Positions 34,618 to 46,286 of a stretch of 64,000 nucleotides of DNA are shown here, in pieces. The DNA is taken from the NCBI RefSeq assembly GCF_000005505.3, contig NC_016132.3, forward strand, positions 41,616,914-41,680,913, read 5' to 3'. Under the pieces are notes generated by a model, which saw nothing but the letters and a program-made list of their open reading frames with translations, was not told the DNA's origin and made no database searches. The stretch is from Brachypodium distachyon (Eukaryota > Streptophyta > Magnoliopsida > Poales > Poaceae). The position numbers were made by a program, and so were the translations under genes. How positions within the stretch are numbered: position 1 is the stretch's first letter; every line of letters begins with the position of its first letter.

Positions 34618-37600
34618 GTGTAGCGCCCGTGCGTTGCTACGGAACAATAAAATGAAATAATGCAAGCAAGATACAATTATCCATCTATTTCATTTTGAAG
34701 ACATGTGTACCAATCGTGCTTTGTCAACCGACATAATAAAACACTCATTTCTTTCTCTCACAACTCCTCTGTACAGATACTATGCTACGGAGTACTCATG
34801 TTGTGAAAAGGGCGGACCACACCATTAATTAGATGACTCACAGCTCGTCCATGTGCCAAAACAAAACACAATTGCCTCATCATACATCTTTAGGCACGAT
34901 CATTATCATGTCAAAGTAATATTCATAGAAGTCCTATAGATACTTTAAAATTAAGTAGAGAACATGCATGTGTTATTGAATTGCCATCAAGCTTGAACGG
35001 CAAGACGGAACATAAAAAATCATGCACTTTAATTAGACAAACATGTAGGAATACAAGATTCTACAGGACACAGGACACTTAACACACACAGAGATCCTGA
35101 CTCCTTTTCACAACATGAAGGAACTGGCAACTTCAAAATGTCTATGTGCGAGGCAACAATTGTTTGCAAGAGTAACAGTAAAATTATACTTGTTCAAGCC
35201 GTTGATGGATGACATCTTATGTGCAGCAATCCTAGGAAACCACATCTGTAAGACAAAACCATGTATATGGATCAACAATGAAATGCAGGCTGTTTCAACA
35301 CTTGATAGCATGTAAGAAATTGAAGTGAAGCATACTGAGCATGCAGAAAAGCTTATACCTAAAGCCCATGGCCAAGGCTGATGAAGAAGCATATTAGAAT
35401 ATAGAGACATTTTATTAAAAAAATGAAAGTAAAAAACTGAAGGATAGTAGGACTTTATCCAGCATGTCATGGGTTATATTTCAGAACCAACTGAAGAAAG
35501 ATAGTAATTCTATACTCGATCTGTTTGACCATCTTGGTCAGCCTACCATGGCTTGGTACAGAACTCATGCCATGCCCCCATTAAATAAATTGATTTCTAT
35601 CATGTGCCCGTATAAATATACACTTGTACAAGAGCGAATAGTATTACAATCTATAGATGTATCCATACATTTAAACCAAACAAATGTAAAAATATCAGGC
35701 CAGTTAACATGTCAAACAAAAGCATGCCTACAGCTTATAACTGACAGCAAAGATTTACAATTTAGACCCAAAAGTCCAAAGAAGTTCCGGTAGTAACTTT
35801 TGTTGGCTGATCAGTGCTACCACAAAAAATAACAAATTGATGCCAGAGGAAGAGATGCACCATGCGCGGATAAATTTGCTACAGCTGCACTGTAATAACC
35901 AGTCAACTCTAATGTCCAACAGCATGGAATGAGGTGTGGTCTTCAGGTGCAATTGACAAAGGATATAACCTTGCTCCATGAATCAAAGTGGGAGTGGAAT
36001 TGTGAAGAGCCAATGTAAGAACTAATTAATATATTAGGTATGGTTATTAAGAATAATGCTCTGGATGACAACAGTGGTACTTATTAACCTTGCTCCCTGA
36101 ATTAACACAAGCCTCGTTTTCCTTTTTAACATAATAACATTTCAGAGTGGTATCCAATTATTAGCAATGTAATGTCAGAATTATTAGATCACTGAATTAA
36201 CCAAACCCTTTTTCCTGTTAACATGTCAGGATGATTTTCAATTGGCAATGTGATGTTAGCAAAGTTCACATGTACTGGTCCCTAATCAAAGTTGTTTCTG
36301 CAACACACATTGTCATCTCATGATACAACTGACAAAATATCACGTGTGTGATTTCTAATCTACTGGATTGCACTATGCTTTACAATTTACAGTCTTACCT
36401 GAGTCAGCTTCCTCTGCTATTCTTTCTGTAAAACGGAAGAGGCTCCGTAAAGGGAGCTTGTGGTTCCAAGGAGCACAATGGAGAGATATATGCAAGATCA
36501 ATTTCCAAGTCACGTTAATTTAGGTCCTGACAAAGGGAAGATCAGTATATCCGACAGACATGATATGAGAAGGGAAATGATACTTTGACTTTATTAAGAC
36601 AAGAACGTTCCTGGGAAGAGTGGTGGAGATGGAGGAAGACCTTCGGCGGCGGAGGAGCAGCGGCTCCGGCGGGGCAGGCGAAAGGCTTCAGTCGCGGCAG
36701 AAGAACAGCGAGGAGATGGGGCGGCGCGCCGATCTGGAGGGCTGCGGGGAGGCGCGCCGGATCGGGAGACTGGATCAGGGCGCAGTTGGAGAGAGGGGCG
36801 GCGGTGGATGCGTCCGCGGCGGGGTAGGGCGCTGGGTCGTTCGCAGGGAGGAGGCGGCGGCAGGGGAAAGACTCGCCTCGTGTTCGAGTCACGGGGCAGG
36901 GACTTGTGCCGCTCCTTCGTTTGCGGTGACCGGCAGGGGGCAGGGGCGGAGGCCGGCGGCTGCGGCGGCTCGATGAGGAGGAGGGGGGCGAGCAGAGAGA
37001 AGAGAGGCGGCGGCACAAAGGGGAGGAGGCTGCGGGTGGAGGAAGGGAGACGGGTGGGGATTGGATCGGGCTGAGAAGCGGTGGCAATCCATGTAATTTC
37101 TGTAGAGCGATCGCGTGGAGGGGAGGGACGGACCGACGTACGTACCAAACTGCAAATTAAGTAGTAGTAAAGATTAGACTTGAAGCACCAGCAGTTGCAG
37201 CTTGCACCTGGATGTTCTAAATGCACTACGCGGTCACTAATGTAGTAGGCAGTATCCACCAATACATGTCACCTGCTAGTGCACTCAGGAATTTGTTTAT
37301 TTTCTGTTAGCATCTTTTATTTTGAAGGGATAATTCGAATAGAATCGGATGTGCTGTTATTATGTGTACTTGCCATAATTTATCTTATGTTCATGCAATA
37401 CTTTTCAATTCTAACAGAAGAACTATCCCATTTTTATAACCTTCTTGTTAGGATTTTTTTGTGTTAACATCTTTTAGATAAGTCGAGGATAGAATTTCAT
37501 ATTCTGCTATTTTATCTACTGTGTCTCATATCTACTTCCCTATACTTTATTTAGCGAACCTTTCTTTGAGAATATTCTGCTGTTGTTGCTACACTATAAG

Positions 37601-37671
37601 TATGAGCTACTCTGCTGTGCGTGAAACCTTCTAGGATGAAATGGTTAAAATTGAGAACCCACAATACACTA
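34618..37671. other. No gene firmly supported; GC-rich island at 36600-37160
   Basis: 34622-34640 reads TAGCGCCCGTGCGTTGCTAC, a common grass repeat end. At 36397-36424 the minus strand has a tiny block between TTTTACAG and GTAAGA, and at about 35250 a TGTCTTACAG acceptor, so a minus-strand noncoding transcript starting in the GC-rich island is possible. The long frames in the island are low-complexity Arg/Pro/Gly and I do not believe them as proteins. Confidence 0.35.
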
Positions 37672-37918
37672 CTCCATCCATTCCTTTTTAAGGCTCTAGC
37701 TTTGTCCTAAGCCAAACTTCTTAAAGTTTGACCAAGTTTATATAAAATCTAACAACATTTACAACTCTGAATTTGTTTTATTAAATCTGTCATGATATAT
37801 ATCTTCATAATACACTTATTTGATGTTATAGATATTAGTATATTTTTCTATAAACTTGGTCAACCTTTAAGAAGTTTGACTTTAGGACAAAGCTGGAACA
37901 TCTAAGGAATGGATGGAG
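37672..37918. mobile_element. Stowaway MITE, 247 bp
   Basis: CTCCATCCATTCCTTTTTAA pairs with an inverted right end AAGGAATGGATGGAG. Flanked by TA on both sides. Confidence 0.9.
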
Positions 37919-38187
37919 TATTTCTTAAGCCAAAACTCTGGAGGCATTGATATGCTTTCACCAATGAGCTAATGGTATGCTTTACCAATGAACTAATGAT
38001 ATGCTTATATGAGCATACATATGCTGTTATTCACTTTAGTTGCATCAGTACATGCAAATTGCTCTGTTTGAAATGATCGAATTTATCCTATATGTGTTTT
38101 GTTGTCGACTTGGGATTTTCAGTCTGCAGACGTGATATTCTTTTGGCAAATCCTCCAGGGTTTTCTTTAAAAAATTCAAGGTGGTAC

Positions 38188-41100
38188 ATGATCAAGTCGA
38201 GCCCATCTAATCCTCTGACAATGCGGGAGTGCCACAAAGTGTTCCCTTCTTTAATAAGACCATCTGCATCTTACTCCACACAAGCATCAGACAAAAAAAC
38301 CCAAAAGGTACATGCTACTATCTCTGTTTGATGATTTAAAGTATTTGATGCTATTTCTTGTATATTTTCCTGCTTGTTTTGGCCTTTCATTGGTATGGTT
38401 GTGAGTGGTGCTGTTAATTTTTTGGACATGCTACTATGAACTACTCCCTCCGTTCCTTAAAGAATGGCATATTAGCTTTCATTAAGACAAGGCTTTGATC
38501 ACAAATTACTATATCAAGATTTGTTTTATATGACATAAACTTAGTATCGTTAGATTCGTTATCAAAAGTACTTCATGATACTTGTGGTTTCATGACATAT
38601 AAACTACACTTTAATATAGTAATTTGTGGTCAAAGCCTTGTCTTATGAAAGCTAATATGCCATTCTTTAAGGAACGGAGGGAGTATTTAAGTGCAGCATA
38701 GGAAATCATCAACCGTCAGTTTGACCATCTGCTGTTGCTGCCGAGCACTTGTGCATGCATACATGAGCTTTAGTAGGTTTCTTTTCATTTTCATAAAATC
38801 AAGTTACATAGGGATCAGTGCACTAGGAAGCTGCTGCATCACTATTTAAGAATGTATATACATTTGCCTCTATAATGTGGGTTTGAACAATATATTTTAT
38901 AAGATTGTTAGGTACTCCCTCCGATCCTAGGGAGTACTATTTAAATGCTATCAGATCAGACGATGTTGCATATACTGAAAAGGTTCTGCTTCATTGGTCG
39001 TATCAGTATAGGTAAATTGTTAGGTGCTCTTGTCGTCTTTTGGGTTCGTAATTTCCAATTCTCGATCTTGCATGAGATAACCCAATTATGCTCTTCATTT
39101 AATCTAAACCAGATTCCTTCGCAACACATGGATTATTGATGTCACATGGCAAACCAATTATGTTACTCCCTCCGGCCGGAATTACTTGTCGAAATATTAC
39201 ATGCATCTAGACGTTTTTTAAACATAGATACATTCACATTTGGGCAAATTTGAGACAAGTAATCTGGATCGGAGGGAGTACTTGAGTTTATTGAAAGGGT
39301 TGAGTCTTGTTTGTTCTCCTCTTGCCATAAATTGACAGCATATCACTGGACAAGAGGAGTCTTGTGTATTTGGCATCACTCAATACTAATCACCTAATGT
39401 CTTCCCTTTTCAGTTTTTGAGGTCCCCAGTTCATTTATATCTTAACCCAAATTGAAAATGATCAGCAGAGTACTTTTATATGGTTCTATTAATTGTTTTC
39501 TGTTTCCTATTAATAGATGTTTTCTTAAGGTGTGAGCTAATGCTTTATCATGTGTCATTTTTATTGTTATTGCTTATAGCCTTATAGAACACTGCCCTTT
39601 TTATCCTCAGGAGCGAAAAGATTTGTCAACTACTGAAGATCCCTTTGATGATGCCCCTACATATAATATACCTGAGAAGCCAGTGACTTTTGCTGAGGGG
39701 GCTTCTTACAGTCTTGTAATACTCGCGGGGCTTGGAGTGGCAGCACTCGCTGGATATGCTGTTTTCAAAGAGCTTATTTTTGAACCAAAAGAGTAAGTCT
39801 ATTATTGTGTTCTTCTGATTGACCTTACGGACATTAAATGACAAAATCTGGTACATAACCATATTGTCAACTTTAGGAAATTTATAAGTTATAACTAGTT
39901 ACAACATTTTTGTGCAATTCTACAAGTTACCTTATAAGGGCATCTACAAATGTGCACAGCCACTATTAAATGCCACATCAGACATGCACTAAGTTTGCCT
40001 TTTCCGCTGTAGTGTTTAGCACCATCGTCTCTCCTAGGTGGGAGCCATAACTAAATGAAAACAATATCTCTTTTCTCTCACCCTTCTACATTTCACTTAC
40101 AACAAGCTCACCATATTTTCTTGGGTTGGTATCGGAGCAAGTTATGGCACCACTGCATGATCTTATTGGCTTGGTTCTCCCACATCCTTAAATGTGTTGT
40201 TGCCCAGATCACCTCTTTCTTGGTACCGGCTTCAAAGGCACATTGCACCTAACCTTGTATCTTCGTTATTAACAAACAGACTCTTCTTTTTTCTGAATTA
40301 TGTAGTATTATTTCTCATACTAAATCACTTGCAAAGTTACAATATCTCTTTGCGAATTATAAAAATTTACTGTAATTAATAACTTAATATTGTGTGTACT
40401 CCCTCCATTACAAAATGTAGGGTGGTGTTATTAGATTCATATTCAAACTACTTATGATTGTGATTTTATATCATATAAACCACATATTAATGGAGTAATT
40501 GTTGGTCATAGCCTTTCTTGACCAAGTTTTTTCTACGGAGGGAGTAACATGTAAGCAGAATTTTCTGCTAATTGAAATACATATTGTTGTTAATTTGGTG
40601 GCCATATCATATATTTATTGCCCATGTGTGTATTTTTTCCCATTCTTTGTGTGCCACTCCCAATCATTTGTTTGATGTTCTAGATTCTCTAACTTGCAGA
40701 AAATCACGCTCTCTTCCATTAGTAATCTACACAATTTGTGTATTAGTTACGCTGTAGTTCAGTGTCATAACCAGCTTTGTGTCGCATCTCTTTGCATACT
40801 ACTCTTGTTCCTATGCATGACATTTAGGTTCCCTGAAGCTTGTCAAACAATAGAATTCATGCGCATTATAGCTTGTCTATTAAGTTTTTGTTTAGCATGT
40901 TGCCAGTTCCCACATATGTGTTGAATCCCACCTGATTTACCAATTTCTTTAGTGCATCAAATGAGGTGTTTCGTCTGTTTGAGCGCCTTAATGTATTTTG
41001 TACATCACATGTTTGTACTTGTTGCTTTTTTACTAAATATCAATCCTGGTCTATGAGTCTATCGCACTCCTAAAGATGCCTGTGGTATTCCTGTGCAATC

Positions 41101-42063
41101 TGAATGTGAGATTGCCTAATGTTGCAACGTTACCATACTACAGGTACAAGATCTTTGGGAAAGCTCTAGCAAGAGTTCAGAGTGATAGTCAGGTTTGTGG
41201 GTGTTAGTGGTACTATTCTTTCTGAGATATTGATGTAGGTCTTCTCTCTCAGTATACTTTGCATTCCACGTGTTTTGTCAGGTTACAGCAAGAATCGGGT
41301 ACCCTATTACTGGCTATGGTAGCGAAACCAGAAACCGTGCAGCCCGGCAGCGCGTTCCAAGCAGGATTTGGACAGATGAGGAGGGTGTTGAACATGTGGA
41401 GGTAGCATATATTACTGCCTCTGCTGGCTGCTGCTGTGACTTTAGTTATGCTGTCTTACTTGCACATCACTCAATAAAAAACATAGAAGTTTACTAGGTT
41501 ACTGCAATAGATGAACAGATAGGCGTCCTGAAACTTTATTAGCAGCATATGGCAACTGAGCCAGTGACTTCCCTTACAAGGATCAACACAGGGAGAGTAG
41601 ACGAGAGCCACCGGACATTTTTTATTTATTTACCAAAAGGAGTCTTTAGTTGTCGCCAGCAGTAATACAATTAGTTTGTCTTGTGATGGCACCTTCAAAG
41701 TTTATGTGCTTTCAAAATTCAGATGGCACTTCGCTAATTTGGAAAGGGGCACTAGGATGACATTTGATAACCTGTAGAGTTTCCATAGTTGTTGATCACT
41801 TGAACTTTAGTTCTCACTTGACATTTGATACCAGGTAGATGGTACTACATGCCTTTATACTTGGTTGTTAATCACTTGAAATCCACATGCATGCATAATT
41901 TCAGGTCAACTTTTATATCCGAGGGCCGCATGGAGCTGGAAAGGTATATTCGGCAATGTTCAAAGATAACTCTGACGGAGCATGGAAGTTCACGTACCTT
42001 CTGGTTGAGTTTACAGCACCGCATCAGGGACAAGTAATGTTAGAATCTTACATACCAGCGTAA
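38188..42063 (+). CDS. TIM21: TIM21, mitochondrial inner-membrane import subunit (5' end uncertain)
   Basis: TIM21 joins the TIM23 presequence translocase to the TOM complex and respiratory chain. Exons: 38188-38307, 39611-39792, 41144-41192, 41282-41401 and 41905-42063. All are GT-AG with matching phase, and give 209 residues from the ATG at 38188. A transmembrane helix lies at residues 72-92 ([20 protein letters not shown]). After it is the intermembrane-space TIM21 domain, with [38 protein letters not shown] and a C-terminus ending LESYIPA. The first listed exon is open upstream to 38092 with a possible acceptor at 38136, so a further 5' exon is likely. A candidate lies inverted at 34180-34296. 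If so, this copy may lack its normal start. Introns hold three Stowaway MITEs. Confidence 0.85.
38444..38683. mobile_element. Stowaway MITE, 240 bp, in TIM21 intron
   Basis: CTCCCTCCGTTCCTTAAAGA and its near-perfect inverted copy at the right end. TA duplications at 38442-38443 and 38684-38685. Confidence 0.93.
39166..39278. mobile_element. Stowaway MITE, 113 bp, in TIM21 intron
   Basis: CTCCCTCCGGCCGGAATTAC at the left and an imperfect inverse at the right, with TA flanks. Confidence 0.88.
40399..40544. mobile_element. Stowaway MITE, 146 bp, in TIM21 intron
   Basis: Left end CTCCCTCCATTACAAAA, right end TTTCTACGGAGGGAG, TA on both sides. Confidence 0.85.
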
Positions 42064-42665
42064 GAATGCAAGAGACATATGCAGCTAGCAGACACAACTG
42101 TTATTAGGAAAATTTGTACAAGTTTTCTCAGCATGCAGGTATGAAACTGGTTTTGGGCAGTTGATTTCCAGAGATACTTTTATGCTTTTAAAAGTTTTAT
42201 AGTGCCCCAAATATTGGCGAAAGCTCTGCAAGCCTGGATGTTCTTATGAATATTTTCCTTGCGTCTATCCACCTGACTGCACTTTATATCGTCTAGACGT
42301 GGGACGTGGCACGTGGTACCTATGTAAAATTATAGCACAGGATCTGTACTATTGCTACGATTGGAGTAGTTGTAGAATTAAATTATTTTGAGAAGACTAA
42401 TTACAAAGCATGGCCCTAAATGTATGGATAGTTTGTTCCTTGACTGAACATGCCATTCCATTTTCCTTGGGGATGACGATGGCACTTGGAACCGTATTAC
42501 AGCTGCAACTTAATTTGCAGTTTGGTATGTTGATCGTCGGTCCGTCACCCCAAATTCACAGAAATTACATCCGTATGCCACTGCCTGAACTTCCGAATCG
42601 TTTTTCTTTTTCCTTTTCTCGCATCTCGTCTAGCCTGCATGCCACCGTTGCTCCCTGCCCCGCAC
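42064..42665. other. TIM21 3' UTR and flank
   Basis: No gene seen. GC content rises toward 42600-42665, just before the repair scar. Confidence 0.5.
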
Positions 42666-42851
42666 GCCGCTGCCACCGCCCATCAGCCTCTCCCACCGAC
42701 TGGGCCTAATCGGCTTGGGCCAGGCCGATTGGGCCCATTCGGCCTCGCCTAGGCCGAGGCCGTATTATTTTTGATATTTTTTAAAAACAAGTGTATTGAC
42801 ATATGCGGACCCTTAAATATGCCGCCGCCACCGCCCATCAGCCTCTCCCAT
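42666..42851. other. Patchwork filler DNA at the truncated Copia edge
   Basis: Four copied pieces lie end to end. 42697-42787 matches MULE right end 20241-20331 with one mismatch. 42785-42800 equals 42867-42882. 42798-42820 equals 42973-42995. 42821-42850 equals 42666-42695 with one mismatch. Adjacent pieces share short overlaps such as GAC. This is the pattern of break repair by repeated template switching. Confidence 0.88.
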
Positions 42852-45800
42852 TGGACTATCAGATGCAAACAAGTGTATTGACTGCATTAAAGGAAAATAC
42901 GCAAAAAAATACACAAAAACGATTAAGAAGGGAGCTACAAGAGCCTCACGGGTTCTTGATTTAATTCATACCGACATATGCGGACCCTTAAATATTAAGT
43001 CTGTAGACGGGTTTGATTCAATCATCACGTTCATGGACGATTTTTCCCGTTACGGATATATTTACCCCATACCCGAACGATCTGAAGCTTTAGACAAATT
43101 TAAAATATTTAAAGCTGAAGTTGAAAATCAATTGAATGAAAAGATCAAAGTTGTATGTTCTAATCGTGGGGGAGAATATTATGGAAGGCACGCTCCTTAT
43201 GGGAAAATTTCAGGACCTTTTGCAAAATTCCTAGCTGAGAATGGGATTGTTGCCCAATACTCAATGCCTGGTGAACCTGAGCAAAATGGTGTGGCTGAGC
43301 GTCGCAATCGCACACTCATGGATATGGTGCGAAGTATGCTCAGTCATGCAAGTTTGCTAGTTTGCCTATGAATGGAGGCTCTAAAGACAGCTGCGCACAT
43401 ATTAAATCTCGCTCCAACAAAGTCAGCACCGAACACACCTTATGAGATGTGGACGGGAAAGAAGCCGAGTTTGAACTATCTACGTGTGTGGGGCTGCCCT
43501 GCAGAAGCAAGAATTTTCAATCCACAACTTAAAAAATTAGATCCAAAAACGATAAGTTGCCATTTTATTGGATACCCTCATAGGAAAAAGGGATACCGTT
43601 TTTATTGTCCGGGTCACACCACTAAATTTGTGGAGACCCGACAAGCGGTATTTTTTTGAGGATAATGAAGTCACGGAAATAAGGGAAATTAATCTTGAGA
43701 AGAAACGGTTATGTGCCCTATCCCTGGAAATCCAAGAGATTTATCTCCCAATACGAAATATTAATGTGACACGGGATGTTGAACCTGAGGTTCGTCACTC
43801 AGGCGCTCAACCAAATGGAGATCTTGAAACAGAAGAAGATCCCCGGCTAACTGGAGACCAAGAAAATGAGGATCCTCAACCAGAAAATGATCCTGCACCA
43901 TCACCTCCTGTGAGAAGATCACATCATGAAAGAAAGAAGTCCATCTCAGATGATTATGTCACTTTTATGAGTGAGGATATAAATGATGTTGGAAAGGTGG
44001 AGAACCCATCCTCATATAAGGAGGCGATTAAAAGCGAAAAGTCATCTAAGTGGGTAAGTGCCATGGAGGACGAGTTGAAATCTATGGACACAAATAATGT
44101 TTGGGACTTGGTAGAAATTCCCAATGAAGCTAAAAGGGTAGGCTGCAAGTGGGTCTACAAAACTAAATATGACTCCAAAGGGAATGTCGAAAGATTTAAA
44201 GCAAGGCTTGTCGCAAAAGGGTTTACACAGCGAGAGGGAATCGATTACAACGAGACGTTTTCTCCTGTGTCATCCAAGGATTCTTTTAGAATAGTTATGG
44301 CATTAGTGGCTCATTATGATCTAGAGCTACATCAAATGGACGTTAAAACGGCATTCCTAAATGGCGATTTAAATGAAGATGTATACATGACTCAACCGGA
44401 AGGTTTTGTGGTGGAAGGGAAAGAACATTTAGCATGTCGTCTAAAGAAGTCAATCTATGGCTTGAAGCAAGCTTCAAGACAATGGTACCTCAAGTTCGAT
44501 AAGGTTATCAGAACTTTTGGTTTTATGGAAAATGTTGTGGACAACTGCATATATGTCAAATTTAAAGGCAGTCGCTTCACAATTTTAGTCCTATATGTGG
44601 ATGACATAATGTTGGCATGTAGCGATAAGGATATGCTATATGAAACCAAGAATTTTCTGTCATCTAATTTTGATATGAAAGATCTCGATGAAGCCTCATA
44701 TGTCCTTGGCATTGAGATTCATCGAGATAGGCCTAAATGCACATTAGGACTATCACAGAAAGCATACTTTGAGAGGGTATTGAAGAAATACAATATGCAC
44801 AAGTGCTCCTCCTCACCTGCTCCTGTAGTCAAGGGTGATAAGTTTGGGACATTTCAATGCCCTAGAAACCAAATTGAGACTGATCAAATGAAGCATGTTC
44901 CTTACGCTTCAGCTGTCGGAAGCATTATGTATGCACAAGTATGTACACGCCCTGACTTATCTTACGTTATCGGGATGCTTGGCAGATACCAACCGAATTC
45001 GGGACTAGACCATTGAAAGGCCGCAAAGAAAGTCTTGCGTTATATGCAAGGTACTAAAGATTACATGCTAACGTATCGAAAATCTGATAACTTGGAAGTT
45101 GTTGGTTATTCAGATGCTGATTTTGCCGGGTGTGTGGATAGTAAGAAATCCACGTCAGGTTATATGTTCACACTCGCTGGGGGGCCCATATCGTGGAAAA
45201 GCTCCAAGCAAACTTTGACTGCTTCATCCACGATGCAAGCAGAATTTGTAGCATGTTATGAGGACACTGAGCAGGCTGTATGGCTAAAGAATTTTATTCC
45301 CAGACTTAAAGTGGTAGACAACATTTCTAGACCACTGGTGTTGTACTGCGATAATGAACCCGCAGTTTTCTATACGAGTAACAACAAGTCAAGTGCTGGT
45401 GCTAAGCACATTGACATAAAGTATCATGTTGTGAAAGATAGAATCCAGGATCAAACCATTGATGTCAAGCATATCAGCACTACTCATATGCTTGCGGATC
45501 TGCTAACTAAAGGCTTACCAACCAGTATTTTTCGTGATCATGTTGCCGGCATGGGACTACTGGAAGCTCAATGATCCTGTAAATTTAAGGGACCACTAAA
45601 AGGAACCACTCCCAATAAGAAAAATGTTATCTTTTGAAATAGACTGCCATACTATAAGTATTGAATTTCAAGGACATCTTATCGGTCATTGTAACACCTT
45701 ACTTTGTTACGACATTCTTGTGAAAAATGACGAATGTAAATAAGCCTAACGATCAAGGGGGAGAATGTTGGTTGATCTCGGCTTTGACCAAAACGAACGC

Positions 45801-46286
45801 ACAGGGGAAGGCCCGCGAACCAACGTTCATGAGCCTTATCCCGAACGGATCGCGCCCTGATCGGGGGCGATAACCAACTCTTGGTTCTGGCCCCCCTTCA
45901 CACAACGCCATATAAAAAGGGGGATTAGCCGGCCCTCTCACAACGACCCAAGTTCTTGTGAGATCTCGTCTAATCCCAACAGAAACAAGTCCACCCTACC
46001 GATCTACGAGGCGCTGGAGTGCTCGGGAAGGCTGAGAACCACACCATCCTCTCCCGTGATCGGCCAGTGCCGATACAGGTCGGAGGGATGCCGTTACCCA
46101 CGCCGTACGACTACTTCGCCTACTTCCTCTACGGCGTCGCCACTACTTCAACTCTGCACCAACCCTACAACAATTTCATCCTCCTCCATTGCACGTATGA
46201 ATCTCCCATAATCCCTCTACTGTTAGTGCTCTATTTAATGGCCAGTACATGTTTAGGTTTAATCTAATGAACCTTAAGTTCTAACA
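42852..46286 (+). mobile_element. Ty1/copia retrotransposon, 5' truncated, with 3' LTR
   Basis: It keeps pol from the start of integrase and the 3' LTR (45766-46286, 521 bp, TGTTGG...CTAACA) preceded by a polypurine tract CAAGGGGGAGAA (45754-45765). The 5' LTR, gag and protease are gone at the filler-DNA junction. The base after the LTR (46287) is exactly where segmental duplication copy B becomes visible. Confidence 0.93.
42865..45574 (+). pseudogene. Copia pol (integrase, reverse transcriptase, RNase H), broken
   Basis: The order integrase, reverse transcriptase, RNase H defines Copia. Integrase core: HTDICGPL, FMDDFSRYG and the C-terminal ENGIVAQ...EQNGVAERRNRTL. Reverse transcriptase: KWVYKTKYDSKGNVERFKAR, KTAFLNGDL, IYGLKQASRQWY and VLYVDDIML. 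RNase H: GYSDADFAGC and a C-terminal HISTTHMLADLLTKGL. Breaks are an in-frame TGA at 43369-43371, a frameshift at a T-run near 43650, and TGA at 45014-45016. The 3' untranslated part runs to 45753. Confidence 0.92.

Noticed and set aside
36542..37262. Long Pro/Arg/Ser frames on the minus strand and Gly/Arg frames on the plus strand
   Set aside because: Both strands are open at once in a GC-rich island; composition explains it and no domain is visible.
44455..44712. Minus-strand frames in the Copia and FTSH4 exons
   Set aside because: They are shadows of strongly conserved plus-strand coding sequence.
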